The position numbers and the translations under genes were made by a program. 64,000 nucleotides of DNA from Oncomelania hupensis (Eukaryota > Mollusca > Gastropoda > Littorinimorpha > Pomatiopsidae). Position 1 is the first letter of the stretch, and each line of letters starts with the position of its first letter. The DNA is taken from NCBI GenBank assembly GCA_036898135.1, contig CM072519.1, positions 65,520,779 to 65,584,778 of the forward strand. The letters run 5' to 3'. This document shows, piece by piece, positions 10,191 through 19,164 of the stretch. The notes below the pieces were generated by a model. That model searched no databases. It was not told the DNA's origin and saw only the letters and a list, made by a program, of their open reading frames with translations.

Positions 10191-11037
10191 TTTGAATGAA
10201 ATTTAAATTAAAATTCCTTTGTTTATACAACTGCAGGATTCTTTACCTGTTATTAGCTATATAACGCGAATCCTTTGCCTGTGGTTTTTTTTTATTGAAG
10301 CTTCGTGACGGTATTGATTTTAACCTACTCTCTGGAGAAAACAATTATTTTTATTATTAAATACACAACACACTGCATTATACTTGTAACGTTAAACATT
10401 AATGTGTAACACTTTTTTAAACCTTGAATAAGTTAGAAAATTACTGCAATGATAGAGCATTATTTTCTTTTGGTTTTAAGCTGTGGGAAATCCTATTATA
10501 GCAGACGATGCAAACGCTAGTGCTTAGTCATTTCCTCTTAGCAACAACATGGACGCTTCCGGTATGTCCGCCATTCAATTAATTGCTCGTTACTTCTAAA
10601 CTGAATCATGAATGCACGCTCATGCATATGCACTCACGCATGTTTGCATACGCATGCATATGCATAAACACACACACATGCACACGCACACATGCATACG
10701 AACGCGCATGCATATGTTTTCAAATTAACATATCCCTGTTTACTGTTTAGCATGCGTCATAAGGCGTGTTTACTAGTTACGGTCCCTAACAACCGTGTGC
10801 AAAGCCAGCCTAGCTTTCACTTTTGAGAAATACTAGCTGACGTGAAGACGCATTTCAGTATACTGCCTGTTTTATACTCAATTTGAGTAAATTCTTCTTT
10901 CAGCAATCATAAAGCTGTTACTCGACTGTTACAGAATCAAAAGAAAATAATCTGTTAAAAACTGACTGAGCGTCAAGGAAGAAAGAAGTGAACAATTTTG
11001 TGATCATTCTGTGGAATATAGTGTTGTGTTTTTAAAA
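10191..11037. other. Left-end non-coding region of the virus-like element
   Basis: AT-rich with no domain-bearing frame. A cluster of GCATGCATATGCAT-type palindromes and CACACA runs lies at about 10615-10715. It may hold regulatory sequence for the first gene; nothing specific is shown. Confidence 0.5.
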
Positions 11038-11742
11038 ATGGAATCATCGTCAAGCGTTCGACCGGTCTCGCCAAGTATGACTATGAGTCAAGAATCAGAT
11101 ATGTTGCATGACTCTCAACCTTTGAGATCTTTTTCTGCAGAAGAACTCATCATTTTACGAAAATACAAAAAATATTATGCCCAGATGAGTGAATATTTTT
11201 CTAAATTGCCCACAGAACCAAATTTGGGAAAACCCAAACGTCCAAAGGAAAGTTTGGCATTTTTGAACACCAAGTCTAATACGCTTACTGTGGGAAGCAT
11301 GGATAAATTTCTTGAAGATAAATTGATTGAACCCAATGCTCCGCCACTGACTGAAATGCCTGATATTTCTCAAGCAGCCCAAGATCAAACTTTGGGCTAT
11401 GAACAAATAACTGCCATTCTTGTCAATAAAGCAGATAAGCTTAAAAATGATCAGGCTGCTTTTGTTAGTGATTCATTATATTATGGGTTGTTGTTAGAGA
11501 GGGCGTTTTATTTTGTAAAGTCACAACGTACATTAAAGTGGGGGGACTATCTAGAACAAAACCTAAATATTTCTCAAAGCTATGCCGGAAAATTGCGCCA
11601 CTTGGCTCATTATTTTGGTCGCTATCCTAAGTTTCACAGGTTAAATATTCCACTAAGAGAGCTCATAATCAAATCTAAACAAATTATTCAGTTTATGACA
11701 GAAAATGAGGCATTTCGAGCAAAATGGCAGAGCTTAGAATAA
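11038..11742 (+). CDS. Element protein of 234 residues with a helical C-terminal domain
   Basis: First gene of the element. I start it at ATG 11038, not at the upstream GTG, because TTTTTAAAAATG fits the start context of all its neighbours. The N-terminal half is polar with Ser/Thr and Pro and predicted disorder. The C-terminal half (from about residue 145) is helical and contains LKWGDYLEQNLNISQSYAGK followed by LRHLAHYFGRYP. That is a small basic helical pattern resembling DNA-binding domains of the DUF3102/ParB-like kind, where a tryptophan helix is followed by a serine-capped recognition-like helix. That resemblance is my impression and is unverified. It lies alone, 1.1 kb upstream of the next gene, and may be a regulator or DNA-associated factor. 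No catalytic motif seen. Confidence 0.7.
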   Translation: MESSSSVRPVSPSMTMSQESDMLHDSQPLRSFSAEELIILRKYKKYYAQMSEYFSKLPTEPNLGKPKRPKESLAFLNTKSNTLTVGSMDKFLEDKLIEPNAPPLTEMPDISQAAQDQTLGYEQITAILVNKADKLKNDQAAFVSDSLYYGLLLERAFYFVKSQRTLKWGDYLEQNLNISQSYAGKLRHLAHYFGRYPKFHRLNIPLRELIIKSKQIIQFMTENEAFRAKWQSLE

Positions 11743-11843
11743 ATTCTGTAAAAAAAAAAAACAGGGTGAAACAGGTTAAAAACGGCAGCAAAAAAAACAA
11801 AGGAATCAACGTATTGATTACTAGACCCAAACCTGGCGAGACT

Positions 11844-12011
11844 GTAGAAGGGCATGGCCAAAAACCAGGCCATATCGGAACGCGGGACGTTTTTTATTTT
11901 TAGCCAAAGACTCCACTGCATGACTCAGTAGAAGGGCATGGCCAAAAACCAGGCCATATCGGAACGCGGGACGTTTTTTATTTTTAGCCAAAGACTCCAC
12001 AGCATGACTCA
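11844..12011. repeat. Two tandem 84-bp units with an internal hairpin
   Basis: Copies at 11844-11927 and 11928-12011 differ at only one or two bases. Each has ATGGCC and GGCCAT as a 6-bp stem around an 8-base loop, then GGAACGCGGGACG, a T-rich run and AGCCAAAGACTCCAC. Because 84 is a multiple of three, a minus-strand frame reads as a two-fold 28-residue repeat. A shortened relative, TGTAGAAGGG ... AACCAAAGAC, lies at 26417-26454 next to the right TIR. The unit could be a regulatory or replication element. Confidence 0.8.
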
Positions 12012-12079
12012 CACTTGTTCACTCTTGTATTCCACTCGCTCGTCAACAACAAAAGGGGTTGCCAATGTGCGACTCCGCT

Positions 12080-12330
12080 ATTGAACTAACACTCCCCCCT
12101 TCCACTCCCCATCCCAATTGCATTCACAACAATTACTCAAAACGCAACAAGCATGATGAGACTTTTTCCCTCCCTCCACCCTCAGACTCCCAAACCCCAC
12201 CCCTCACCCACCACCCCTCACTCCCTCCCCATCACCCACCTCCCCATCACCCATCCCCTCACACTCCCTCCCCATCACCCACTTTCCCCCTCACCCATCC
12301 CCATCATCACCACCCCTCCCCCATTCACAC
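12080..12330. repeat. C-rich low-complexity tract inside the element
   Basis: Dominated by CCCTCACCCA/CCCCATCACC-like units, quite unlike the AT-rich element genes around it. The plus-strand frame over it is His/Pro/Ser-rich and judged an artefact. No gene lies in 11743-12842. Confidence 0.75.
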
Positions 12331-12500
12331 ATGCGCCTTAAACAATGGCGATGATCCTAAAGGGAGGTAATAACTATTATACATTCGCAAAGTGAGAGTA
12401 TTTGTTGCTTCCCTTTGTCCATCTCTCTCTCTCTTACCATTATTATTAAGTGTCTTTTACATCAAGCCATTTGACTCTTACCATCACTCAATAACATTAA

Positions 12501-12528
12501 GCCTTTCCCTCATCATTAAGCCTTTCCC

Positions 12529-12577
<49 letters not shown>
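12501..12577. repeat. TCA microsatellite with a preceding short direct repeat
   Basis: ATTAAGCCTTTCCCTCATC occurs twice in tandem (about 12496-12535), then about 45 bases of TCA follow. This is non-coding spacer. Confidence 0.85.
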
Positions 12578-12842
12578 ATTATTATTATTGGTTAATTAAA
12601 CTCAAGGGGCGTGAAGGTGGTTGAGGTTAAAGGTACTTAAGTTAGGTAACTTTGATAATTATTATTTATAAGTTGACTTTAACACTTTAGAAAGTATTTA
12701 CAAAATGACTTACTGGTCTTTAGCAAGTAACTTCTATCTTATAACAATTAAATTATACAAGTGTAAAAGAAGAACTTCAGATTGTTCCGCCAGACACAGA
12801 ACCATTAAGATTTCCTAATTAAGAAAATAAAAAAGACTAAAA

Positions 12843-13274
12843 ATGACGGACACAGAAAAGTTCTGTAAGGAAATGGAAATGTTTTTTGATTCTCCCCACT
12901 TTCATATGTTAAAAGATGAACGCTGGAAAATCTTTTTTGAATGCAGACTATATGATCCAGATATTTATAATGATTTTTCTGACCCCTTCACTGGACAATA
13001 TGAAATAAATGAAGATTACAAAGTTAAATGCAAAAGTGACTTCTCAATAGTCTTTCATAAACTTACAAAAGAAGAAGAATACAACAAAAGTGGCTTGTAC
13101 CCAAAATCATATTACTTTAAATATTTTTGGTTACATTTTATTAAACAAGTTCGCCATCTAAATCCTCATGTAGTCAAACAAACTGTTTGTGATTGTGGAC
13201 CCGACTGCGAATGTGATCATGACTGTGAGTATGATTGTTATTGTTTTTGCGAATGTGATGGCTTTTCATATTAA
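12843..13274 (+). CDS. Element protein of 143 residues with a Cys-rich acidic tail
   Basis: Start ATG 12843 in context CTAAAAATGACGGACACA. The next gene, the polymerase, opens with the same bases, so both proteins begin MTDT. Residues 1-100 are aromatic and acidic with no family I recognise. The C-terminus (about 117-143) is packed with C-x-C and C-x3-C pairs, such as CDCGPDCECDHDC, plus Asp/Glu, which suggests metal binding. It ends 107 bases before the polymerase, in the same orientation. It might assist replication, or act as the terminal-protein or single-strand-binding component such elements need. That role is pure inference from position. Confidence 0.75.
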   Translation: MTDTEKFCKEMEMFFDSPHFHMLKDERWKIFFECRLYDPDIYNDFSDPFTGQYEINEDYKVKCKSDFSIVFHKLTKEEEYNKSGLYPKSYYFKYFWLHFIKQVRHLNPHVVKQTVCDCGPDCECDHDCEYDCYCFCECDGFSY

Positions 13275-13381
13275 AGTTAGGGTTAGTTTGGTTTTTTTTT
13301 GTTTTGTTTTTTTTTTAATTCAATTTATTCAGTTTAAAGTTGTTTTAAAATACTATTTAAAGTTTTGTTATCAGTATAAAA

Positions 13382-16300
13382 ATGACGGACACAAAAAGTC
13401 TTTCGCAATCTCCTTTGTTTAAAGACATCTTTCAAACAATACAACTTCAAATTCTTGACAGTCAAAATGTTATTAAATCTGTTTATAATAATTACGAATT
13501 TGTACTTAACAATTTTACTTTCAAATCCCCTGTTAAAATTCGCATTCACGCGCAGATAACTTTTATTAAACCAGGCAGTATTGATGAAACGATGACTGTG
13601 TGGATTTCTTCAAGTCAAATTGAAGTGTTAAAATCTTCAGACCTAGACAATGCTTATAACAACATCTTGATCAACCAGTTACAAGACAGCATTGAGCGTG
13701 CAACTTTGAAAGGGTCTGGATGGGCGGAAGGAAATTTAGAATCATTAGAATTGAACATTGCAAAGTATAATCCAATCAAAGGGAAATCTTACATCCCTCT
13801 TCCCAAAGAAATTCTTGACAAAAAGGCTGTATTGAATATTAAGAACACTGACGACAAATGTTTTGTGTGGTGTGTTCTGGCTAAACTATATCCTATTCAG
13901 TCGAAACAACATCCCGAAAGGGTGGCGCTATACAAAGATAAAGTAACGAACTTAAATCTTAAAGACATTAATTTCCCTGTTAGCCTTGACGCCATTGACA
14001 AATTTGAATCACAAAACTCTCCTATAACAGTCAATGTATATGTTTGGGACCCTGAATCAAAACTTATGCCTTCACGAATCTCTCCTAATGCCCCATCGTT
14101 TTCAGACCTCAATCACCACGTCGATCTTTTACTAATAACCGACCCGCAAGACCCGAGCATGCAACATTATACACTGATACGAAACATATCTAGATTATTA
14201 GGACACACTTCAAAACATCATGGCAAACAATATTTGTGCAGACGCTGTTTAACTAGAGTCTCTAATCTCCAAGTAGCTGACAAGCACAGTAAGGTATGCA
14301 AAAGTATGACAGATATTCAAACCCGCCTTGTGTTACCAAAGCCAGGTTCTCAAGTATATTTTAAAAACATCAACAAACAATTCAAGCAGCCTTATATAGT
14401 TTATGCCGACTTCGAATCATTGATTTTAAAATACCATGGCCCACAAGGATTTTGTACGCCTAATTCATTCCTCACACACCTTCACGAAGTCTGCAGTTTC
14501 GGGTATGTAGTTGTTAGAGCCGACGGACAACATACAGAGCCGGCAATTTACAGAGGGCCAGACGCAGCTAGGAAGTTCTTAGATGAGATGAACAAAATAT
14601 ACAAATTGTGTTTATTGCAGCTAGATAATCCGGTGCCCATGATATTTACTGAATCTGACTCCCATAATTTTAAAGCAGCTACACATTGCCACATTTGTAA
14701 TAAAGAGTTTGACCCGAAGGACACAAAGACCCAAAGGGTGAGAGATCATTGTCACATAACAGGGGCATTTAGAGGTGCAGCTCATCAGAAATGCAACTTG
14801 GAATATGGAATCAAACATTTCTCTCTCCCTATTTTCATTCACAATCTTCGAAATTACGACTCCCATTTAATCATGCAGGCAGTGACGAAAGCATACAAAG
14901 TGTCATGTATTGCCGAGACAGAAGAAAAATATAAAACTTTCACTCTGAATAAATTAAAGTTTTACGACAGCTTTCAACATTTGTCTTCCAGTTTAGAAAC
15001 ACTAGCTAAGAACTTACCCAGCTATCCTATCACTAGCAAATATTTTCCAGACGTTACACTAATTCGGAAAGGCGTGTATCCTTATGAATACATGGATTCT
15101 TGGGAAGTGTTTGAAGAACTAGAATTGCCACCTAAAGAGAACTTCTATTCTTCACTCAATAAAAGTTTCATAAGTGATATCGATTACCAACATGCACACA
15201 ACGTCTGGAATGCACTCGGATGTAAAAACCTTGGTGACTACCACGACATATATTTAAAAGCTGACGTCTGTTTGTTGGCTGATGTGTTTGAAAAATACAG
15301 AGAAACGAGTTTACATCATTACTCCCTCGACCCTTCTCATTATATTTCTTCACCAGGAATGAGTTGGGATGCTTTCTTAAAACTTAGTGGTTCTAAAATC
15401 GATCTCATAACTGACCAGGTAATGATGACAATGATTGAGTCGGGCATTCGTGGAGGAATAAGCGTGGCAGCTCATAATTATTGCAAAGCCAACAATAAAT
15501 ACCTGAAGCACTATGACCCCTCGCAGAAATCTAATTATATAATGTACTTTGACGCCAACAATTTATACGGTTGGGCAATGAGTGAGCTTTTACCGGTTTC
15601 AGATTTCAAATTACTTGTTAATCCAAACCCCGCAAACTTGACTTGGTTAAACAGTATTTTAAATCACCCTAAAGATCATACTATAGGGTTTATTGTCGAA
15701 GTTGACCTAGAGTATCCCAATGCTTTACACGACCTACATAATGATTACCCATTAGCACCAGAAAGATTGCATGGTACAGACAAGCAACTTAAACTTATTC
15801 CCAACCTCTATAATAAATCTAATTACGTCTGCCACTACAGAAACCTGCAGTTCTACATCAGACACGGCATGAAGTGCACAGCGATTCACAAGCTTTTATT
15901 CTTTAAACAAACGAATGTCTTGGCCGGGTACATCAATAAAAACACACAGCTCAGAAAACAAGCGCAATCTACGTTTGAAAAAGATTTCTTTAAGCTGCTG
16001 AATAACAGCTGTTTTGGTAAAACTATGGAGAACCCATACAAGCGAAAAGACGTCAGGCTAATTACATCACCCAATCAAGCGATTAAATTAACATCTAAAC
16101 CTCAATACCTTGGTTACAAAGAGTTTCATGACTCCCTGTATGCAGTTACCATGAAAACCACGCAAGTTAATCTAGACAAACCGGTGTTTATGGGGATGAC
16201 TATTCTCGACCTTTCTAAATTATTAATGTTCGAATTTTACTACGATTACTTTAAACCTAAATACCCGGAGGCCAGAGTTTTATACACAGACACAGACTCC

Positions 16301-16831
16301 CTTATACTAGACATCCCTACTGAAGACATTTATAAAGACTTAGAATCGGAACTGCAACATTACGATACTAGTGACTATCCTGAAACTCACCCTTTGTACA
16401 GCAAAGCAAACCAAAAGAAAATAGGTTTGATGAAAGATGAAATGAACGGGAAACTTATTGAAGAATACGCAGGACTGCGATCTAAGCAGTACAGTATTAA
16501 ACACGAATCTGGGGAATCTTCAAAAGCGAAAGGCACCCAAAAAGCTGCAATAAAAAACAGAGATATCAGACACGAAAATTACCTGGAAGCCTTAGATGGA
16601 AAAGAAGTTAAACCATACCCTAACACAACTATAAAGTCTAAAAACCATATAGTGTCCACTGCTGTGACGACCAAAAAAACATTATGCGCTAATGACACAA
16701 AGAGAATAAGAGTAACTAAGGAGTTCACATACGCTCTAGGCCACTATAAATTACAGGTAGGAACAGCGACTGCGACTGCGACTACGACTACGACTACGAC
16801 TGCGACTACGAGTAAGGAGGAGGGCCTGTAA
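13382..16831 (+). CDS. PolB: Protein-primed family B DNA polymerase (Polinton pPolB type), 1149 residues
   Basis: Copies the element's DNA using a protein primer. The 3'-5' exonuclease motifs are present: ExoI YADFESL (D343, E345), ExoII HNLRNYDSHL (about 486) and ExoIII YLKADVCLLADVF (about 624). The polymerase motifs are also present: A YFDANNLYGW (about 722), B NNSCFGK (about 874) and C YTDTDS (968-973), followed by SKQYSIK (about 1034). A zinc-binding insert with CHIC (436) and HCHITG (455) lies between ExoI and ExoII, as in many eukaryotic virus polymerases of this kind. The N-terminus carries a DDKCFVW (about C160) and HYTL (H262) pair, OTU-protease-like, then a CRRC ... H ... C finger near 285-306. 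The extreme C-terminus is a Thr/Ala run encoded by GACTACGACTGCGA-type repeats. All catalytic acids are intact. Start ATG 13382 lies in AGTATAAAAATG. Confidence 0.95.
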   Translation: MTDTKSLSQSPLFKDIFQTIQLQILDSQNVIKSVYNNYEFVLNNFTFKSPVKIRIHAQITFIKPGSIDETMTVWISSSQIEVLKSSDLDNAYNNILINQLQDSIERATLKGSGWAEGNLESLELNIAKYNPIKGKSYIPLPKEILDKKAVLNIKNTDDKCFVWCVLAKLYPIQSKQHPERVALYKDKVTNLNLKDINFPVSLDAIDKFESQNSPITVNVYVWDPESKLMPSRISPNAPSFSDLNHHVDLLLITDPQDPSMQHYTLIRNISRLLGHTSKHHGKQYLCRRCLTRVSNLQVADKHSKVCKSMTDIQTRLVLPKPGSQVYFKNINKQFKQPYIVYADFESLILKYHGPQGFCTPNSFLTHLHEVCSFGYVVVRADGQHTEPAIYRGPDAARKFLDEMNKIYKLCLLQLDNPVPMIFTESDSHNFKAATHCHICNKEFDPKDTKTQRVRDHCHITGAFRGAAHQKCNLEYGIKHFSLPIFIHNLRNYDSHLIMQAVTKAYKVSCIAETEEKYKTFTLNKLKFYDSFQHLSSSLETLAKNLPSYPITSKYFPDVTLIRKGVYPYEYMDSWEVFEELELPPKENFYSSLNKSFISDIDYQHAHNVWNALGCKNLGDYHDIYLKADVCLLADVFEKYRETSLHHYSLDPSHYISSPGMSWDAFLKLSGSKIDLITDQVMMTMIESGIRGGISVAAHNYCKANNKYLKHYDPSQKSNYIMYFDANNLYGWAMSELLPVSDFKLLVNPNPANLTWLNSILNHPKDHTIGFIVEVDLEYPNALHDLHNDYPLAPERLHGTDKQLKLIPNLYNKSNYVCHYRNLQFYIRHGMKCTAIHKLLFFKQTNVLAGYINKNTQLRKQAQSTFEKDFFKLLNNSCFGKTMENPYKRKDVRLITSPNQAIKLTSKPQYLGYKEFHDSLYAVTMKTTQVNLDKPVFMGMTILDLSKLLMFEFYYDYFKPKYPEARVLYTDTDSLILDIPTEDIYKDLESELQHYDTSDYPETHPLYSKANQKKIGLMKDEMNGKLIEEYAGLRSKQYSIKHESGESSKAKGTQKAAIKNRDIRHENYLEALDGKEVKPYPNTTIKSKNHIVSTAVTTKKTLCANDTKRIRVTKEFTYALGHYKLQVGTATATATTTTTTTATTSKEEGL

Positions 16832-16855
16832 GGCTTGAGTAAATGTTAACTGTAT

Positions 16856-17518
16856 TTATTCTGAAGCGCCAAGCTTTTTCTTCAAAGCATCTAGCTGCTC
16901 TTTCCGTCCCAGTAGTCTCCCTTCTTCTATTAATTTTTTTTTAATTTCTTCAACATTAACAGGTGCAGACCTAGATTTAGATTGTATGTCGTGCTTTAAC
17001 TTTTTATATTCTTCAAAATCTCGCTGGATAATTACAAACTCTTGGTCCTGAATCTGAGTGTCTTCTAGAGCTTTTGAAATTATTAAGTTCATGCTAGTAA
17101 GTTTAGCTATCGCAAGGCTAGAAATGAGGTCGTGTTTTTCTAGTTTCTTAGATACTTTAGTATTAATTACGCCAAGTAAAACTGACATCACTGAAGATAA
17201 TCCGGCAGCCACTCCTAATCCAATACTAATTGGTATACCGATTCCAGTCACCAATAATCCCACGCTGACCGCAGCTTCCGCTGCATTAATAACATTTAGA
17301 CCAGTAGACACGTAATTTATTCCGTTATAAGCGCCGGAATACCTTCGTCTGCATCTAGAGTACTTTTGGATATCTGATTCAATTTGAGTCCTAACTTTTC
17401 TTATTTCTTCCAACCTGAACGTTTGAACATTACTTAAGTCTAATGTTGGAGCACTGGGTTGCATTGGTTGTTCATCCACTACTGCTTCTACTATAGCAGG
17501 ATACAATTTTGTCGTCAT
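16856..17518 (-). CDS. Element membrane protein of 220 residues
   Basis: I start it at the second Met (17518, context CTAAAAATATG) because the first Met at 17548 lacks the A-rich context and almost abuts the upstream gene's stop. An N-terminal acidic/Pro stretch is followed by RLEEIRKVRTQIESDIQKYS, a basic RCRRRYSG, then two hydrophobic segments around residues 75-120 rich in Gly/Val/Ile (VSVGLLVTGIGIPISIGLGV), then a charged coiled-coil-like tail. It is last in a minus-strand run of three genes and convergent with the polymerase, 25 bases from its stop. It resembles, from memory, a conserved small membrane family in invertebrate Polinton-type elements. A virion-membrane or assembly role is inferred only. 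Confidence 0.8.
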   Translation of the reverse strand: MTTKLYPAIVEAVVDEQPMQPSAPTLDLSNVQTFRLEEIRKVRTQIESDIQKYSRCRRRYSGAYNGINYVSTGLNVINAAEAAVSVGLLVTGIGIPISIGLGVAAGLSSVMSVLLGVINTKVSKKLEKHDLISSLAIAKLTSMNLIISKALEDTQIQDQEFVIIQRDFEEYKKLKHDIQSKSRSAPVNVEEIKKKLIEEGRLLGRKEQLDALKKKLGASE

Positions 17519-17551
17519 ATTTTTAGTGTGAAAAAAAAGGGTTAACAATAA

Positions 17552-18424
17552 TTAACTTGATTTTAGTTTATTAGCAAAATATTCTATTTGACTATCAGAA
17601 AATATCTGATCGCTGAAATAAAATGCTAACAGATCTACGTTGTCTAGGCTAATTTGCGCTATTCTGTCAATAGGATTTGGAACAGGAACAAAAGTTATCT
17701 TGGGTGATGAAGTAAATACGGAAAACTGATTTTCATTTTCTCTTTTCTTCATAAATACTGTAACTCGTCTGGGATCCTCATCTAAATCAACCCAACTTAG
17801 AGACACTTGCGGAATTACATTAAAATTTCTCTGCGTAGGCCTGTGAGCAATTATGTCCAGTACTATCATAGCTGTGCTACCTAGCTGTAAAGGAGGCTGC
17901 AGAATAACTCTAACATTTTTCCCTGCGGTTTCACGCTTATGTAAAACATAGTTGCTTTTTTTGTAGGCTTTGACTTCTATGGTTTCCCGATTGTTTTCAT
18001 CCGGCACTAGACTAACTAACATAGGCCCGGCGTTAATAATTTTCTTAAATTTATTGTCTGGTCCCATAAAAGTGTAAGGGCTTTCGCACTTGAATTTAAT
18101 AAGCCAATCTAATTCTGTGTCTATAGGTGTTAAAGACCAGGTATTTTCTCGTTTAGTAATAGCATACTTAAAATCGGGATCTACTTTACCGGCATTAAAA
18201 TCCTTTAGCTGATCAATAGATGGTTTTTCTGGCAATACTGACGGCGGCACTTGCGGCACTTCAGGCACTGCCGGCACTAGCGCTCGTTTATAATATCCAT
18301 TTTGTGTAAATTCGAAACCGTAAATAGACCCAACAATAGCATTCGCATCAAAGTCAATTGTGTCTGCTAAGTCTTTCAGTTCAATGGTAGGACAGGTTAC
18401 TGGAATTTGAGGGCCGATTGACAT
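17552..18424 (-). CDS. Element protein of 290 residues, beta-rich, possible minor virion protein
   Basis: Start at 18424 (context TTAAAATACAATG). Residues about 45-70 hold a Pro/Val stretch (PAVPEVPQVPPSVLPEKP), a likely linker. The remainder alternates hydrophobic and polar residues, consistent with beta strands. The C-terminus ends in a short helix (DSQIEYFANKLKSS). No catalytic motif seen. Middle gene of the three-gene minus-strand block and next to the 232-residue penton-like candidate, so a structural role (minor capsid, fibre or spike-associated) is the most economical guess. No family named. Confidence 0.78.
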   Translation of the reverse strand: MSIGPQIPVTCPTIELKDLADTIDFDANAIVGSIYGFEFTQNGYYKRALVPAVPEVPQVPPSVLPEKPSIDQLKDFNAGKVDPDFKYAITKRENTWSLTPIDTELDWLIKFKCESPYTFMGPDNKFKKIINAGPMLVSLVPDENNRETIEVKAYKKSNYVLHKRETAGKNVRVILQPPLQLGSTAMIVLDIIAHRPTQRNFNVIPQVSLSWVDLDEDPRRVTVFMKKRENENQFSVFTSSPKITFVPVPNPIDRIAQISLDNVDLLAFYFSDQIFSDSQIEYFANKLKSS

Positions 18425-18443
18425 TGTATTTTAAAATTAAACT

Positions 18444-19142
18444 TTATTTTATCTCAAGAATAATTGTAAGATCTTCAAAGTCTACAATTTCGTTGTTTTG
18501 GTTAGTTATTTTGAAGCAGAAACTAGTATGATAGTCCTGACTTAAGTGGCGTTTTTGAGGCAGAAATTTCAATGAAACTGGATCGCAGTAAGATTCTCTC
18601 TGAGTTGAGATTATCCTTAGCAGTGTACTAGGAGTTCCGTTTACTAAGTTTTCCGATGTCTTCAGTTGATGAAGGTACACAAACAATCTATTATTAATTA
18701 ACAAATTCATAGGGTTTGATCCAATAAATCTTATAGAACTGCCGACAGTGCTGGAGCTGTCGGATAAAGATAATTCATTGCCAGGGAAACCTAATATTTC
18801 TGCCAGCTTTGGCGCAAGTGTAACGCTGGTAATGTCTTTATGCTGGTTTTTATGGAAAGTTAAAGTTACTATCAAGTTTGCAGGGTTCATTTTTGCTTCA
18901 ATCGAATGAGGTTTAAACAATTCTTCAGTAAGTCTGCAGAAGTCATAATAGCCGCCATGAATAAAGTGCCTTTTTTTATTAATCATTATCCAGTTGTTGT
19001 TTAGATCATGACTAATATTTAACCATTTAACCGTGTAGAATATTTCGTGAAGGATTACGTTAAGGTCCCTGTTTTTGTTGTCAATAGGATGCTGAAGTTC
19101 AATGGGCACACCTGATTTTACAGATTCGAAAGTTACAAACAT
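18444..19142 (-). CDS. Candidate minor capsid (penton-like) protein, 232 residues
   Basis: Start at 19142 in TTAAAAAAAATATG, sharing a 22-base spacer with the divergent gene at 19165. The sequence alternates strand-like segments: an N-terminal IELQHPI, NVILHEIFYTVKWLNI, a FIHGGYYDFCRLTEELF block, then LAPKLAEILGF, NRLFVYLHQL and a C-terminal VDFEDLTIILEI. Size and all-beta character suit the single jelly-roll minor capsid protein of Polintons (about 230-280 residues), which no other gene here fits better. This is inference without structural comparison. The 17552 gene is the main alternative. Confidence 0.7.
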   Translation of the reverse strand: MFVTFESVKSGVPIELQHPIDNKNRDLNVILHEIFYTVKWLNISHDLNNNWIMINKKRHFIHGGYYDFCRLTEELFKPHSIEAKMNPANLIVTLTFHKNQHKDITSVTLAPKLAEILGFPGNELSLSDSSSTVGSSIRFIGSNPMNLLINNRLFVYLHQLKTSENLVNGTPSTLLRIISTQRESYCDPVSLKFLPQKRHLSQDYHTSFCFKITNQNNEIVDFEDLTIILEIK

Positions 19143-19164
19143 ATTTTTTTTAATATAATAAAAA

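Noticed and set aside
11011..11037. GTG start for the first element gene
   Set aside because: Eukaryotic context and the conserved TTTAAAAATG favour ATG 11038.
11821..12012. Minus-strand frame with a 28-residue repeat
   Set aside because: It is explained by the 84-bp tandem units being a multiple of three. No start context or domain.
12059..12370. Pro/His/Ser-rich frame inside the virus-like element
   Set aside because: It lies on C-rich low complexity, lacks the element's start context, and has a second overlapping frame of the same kind.
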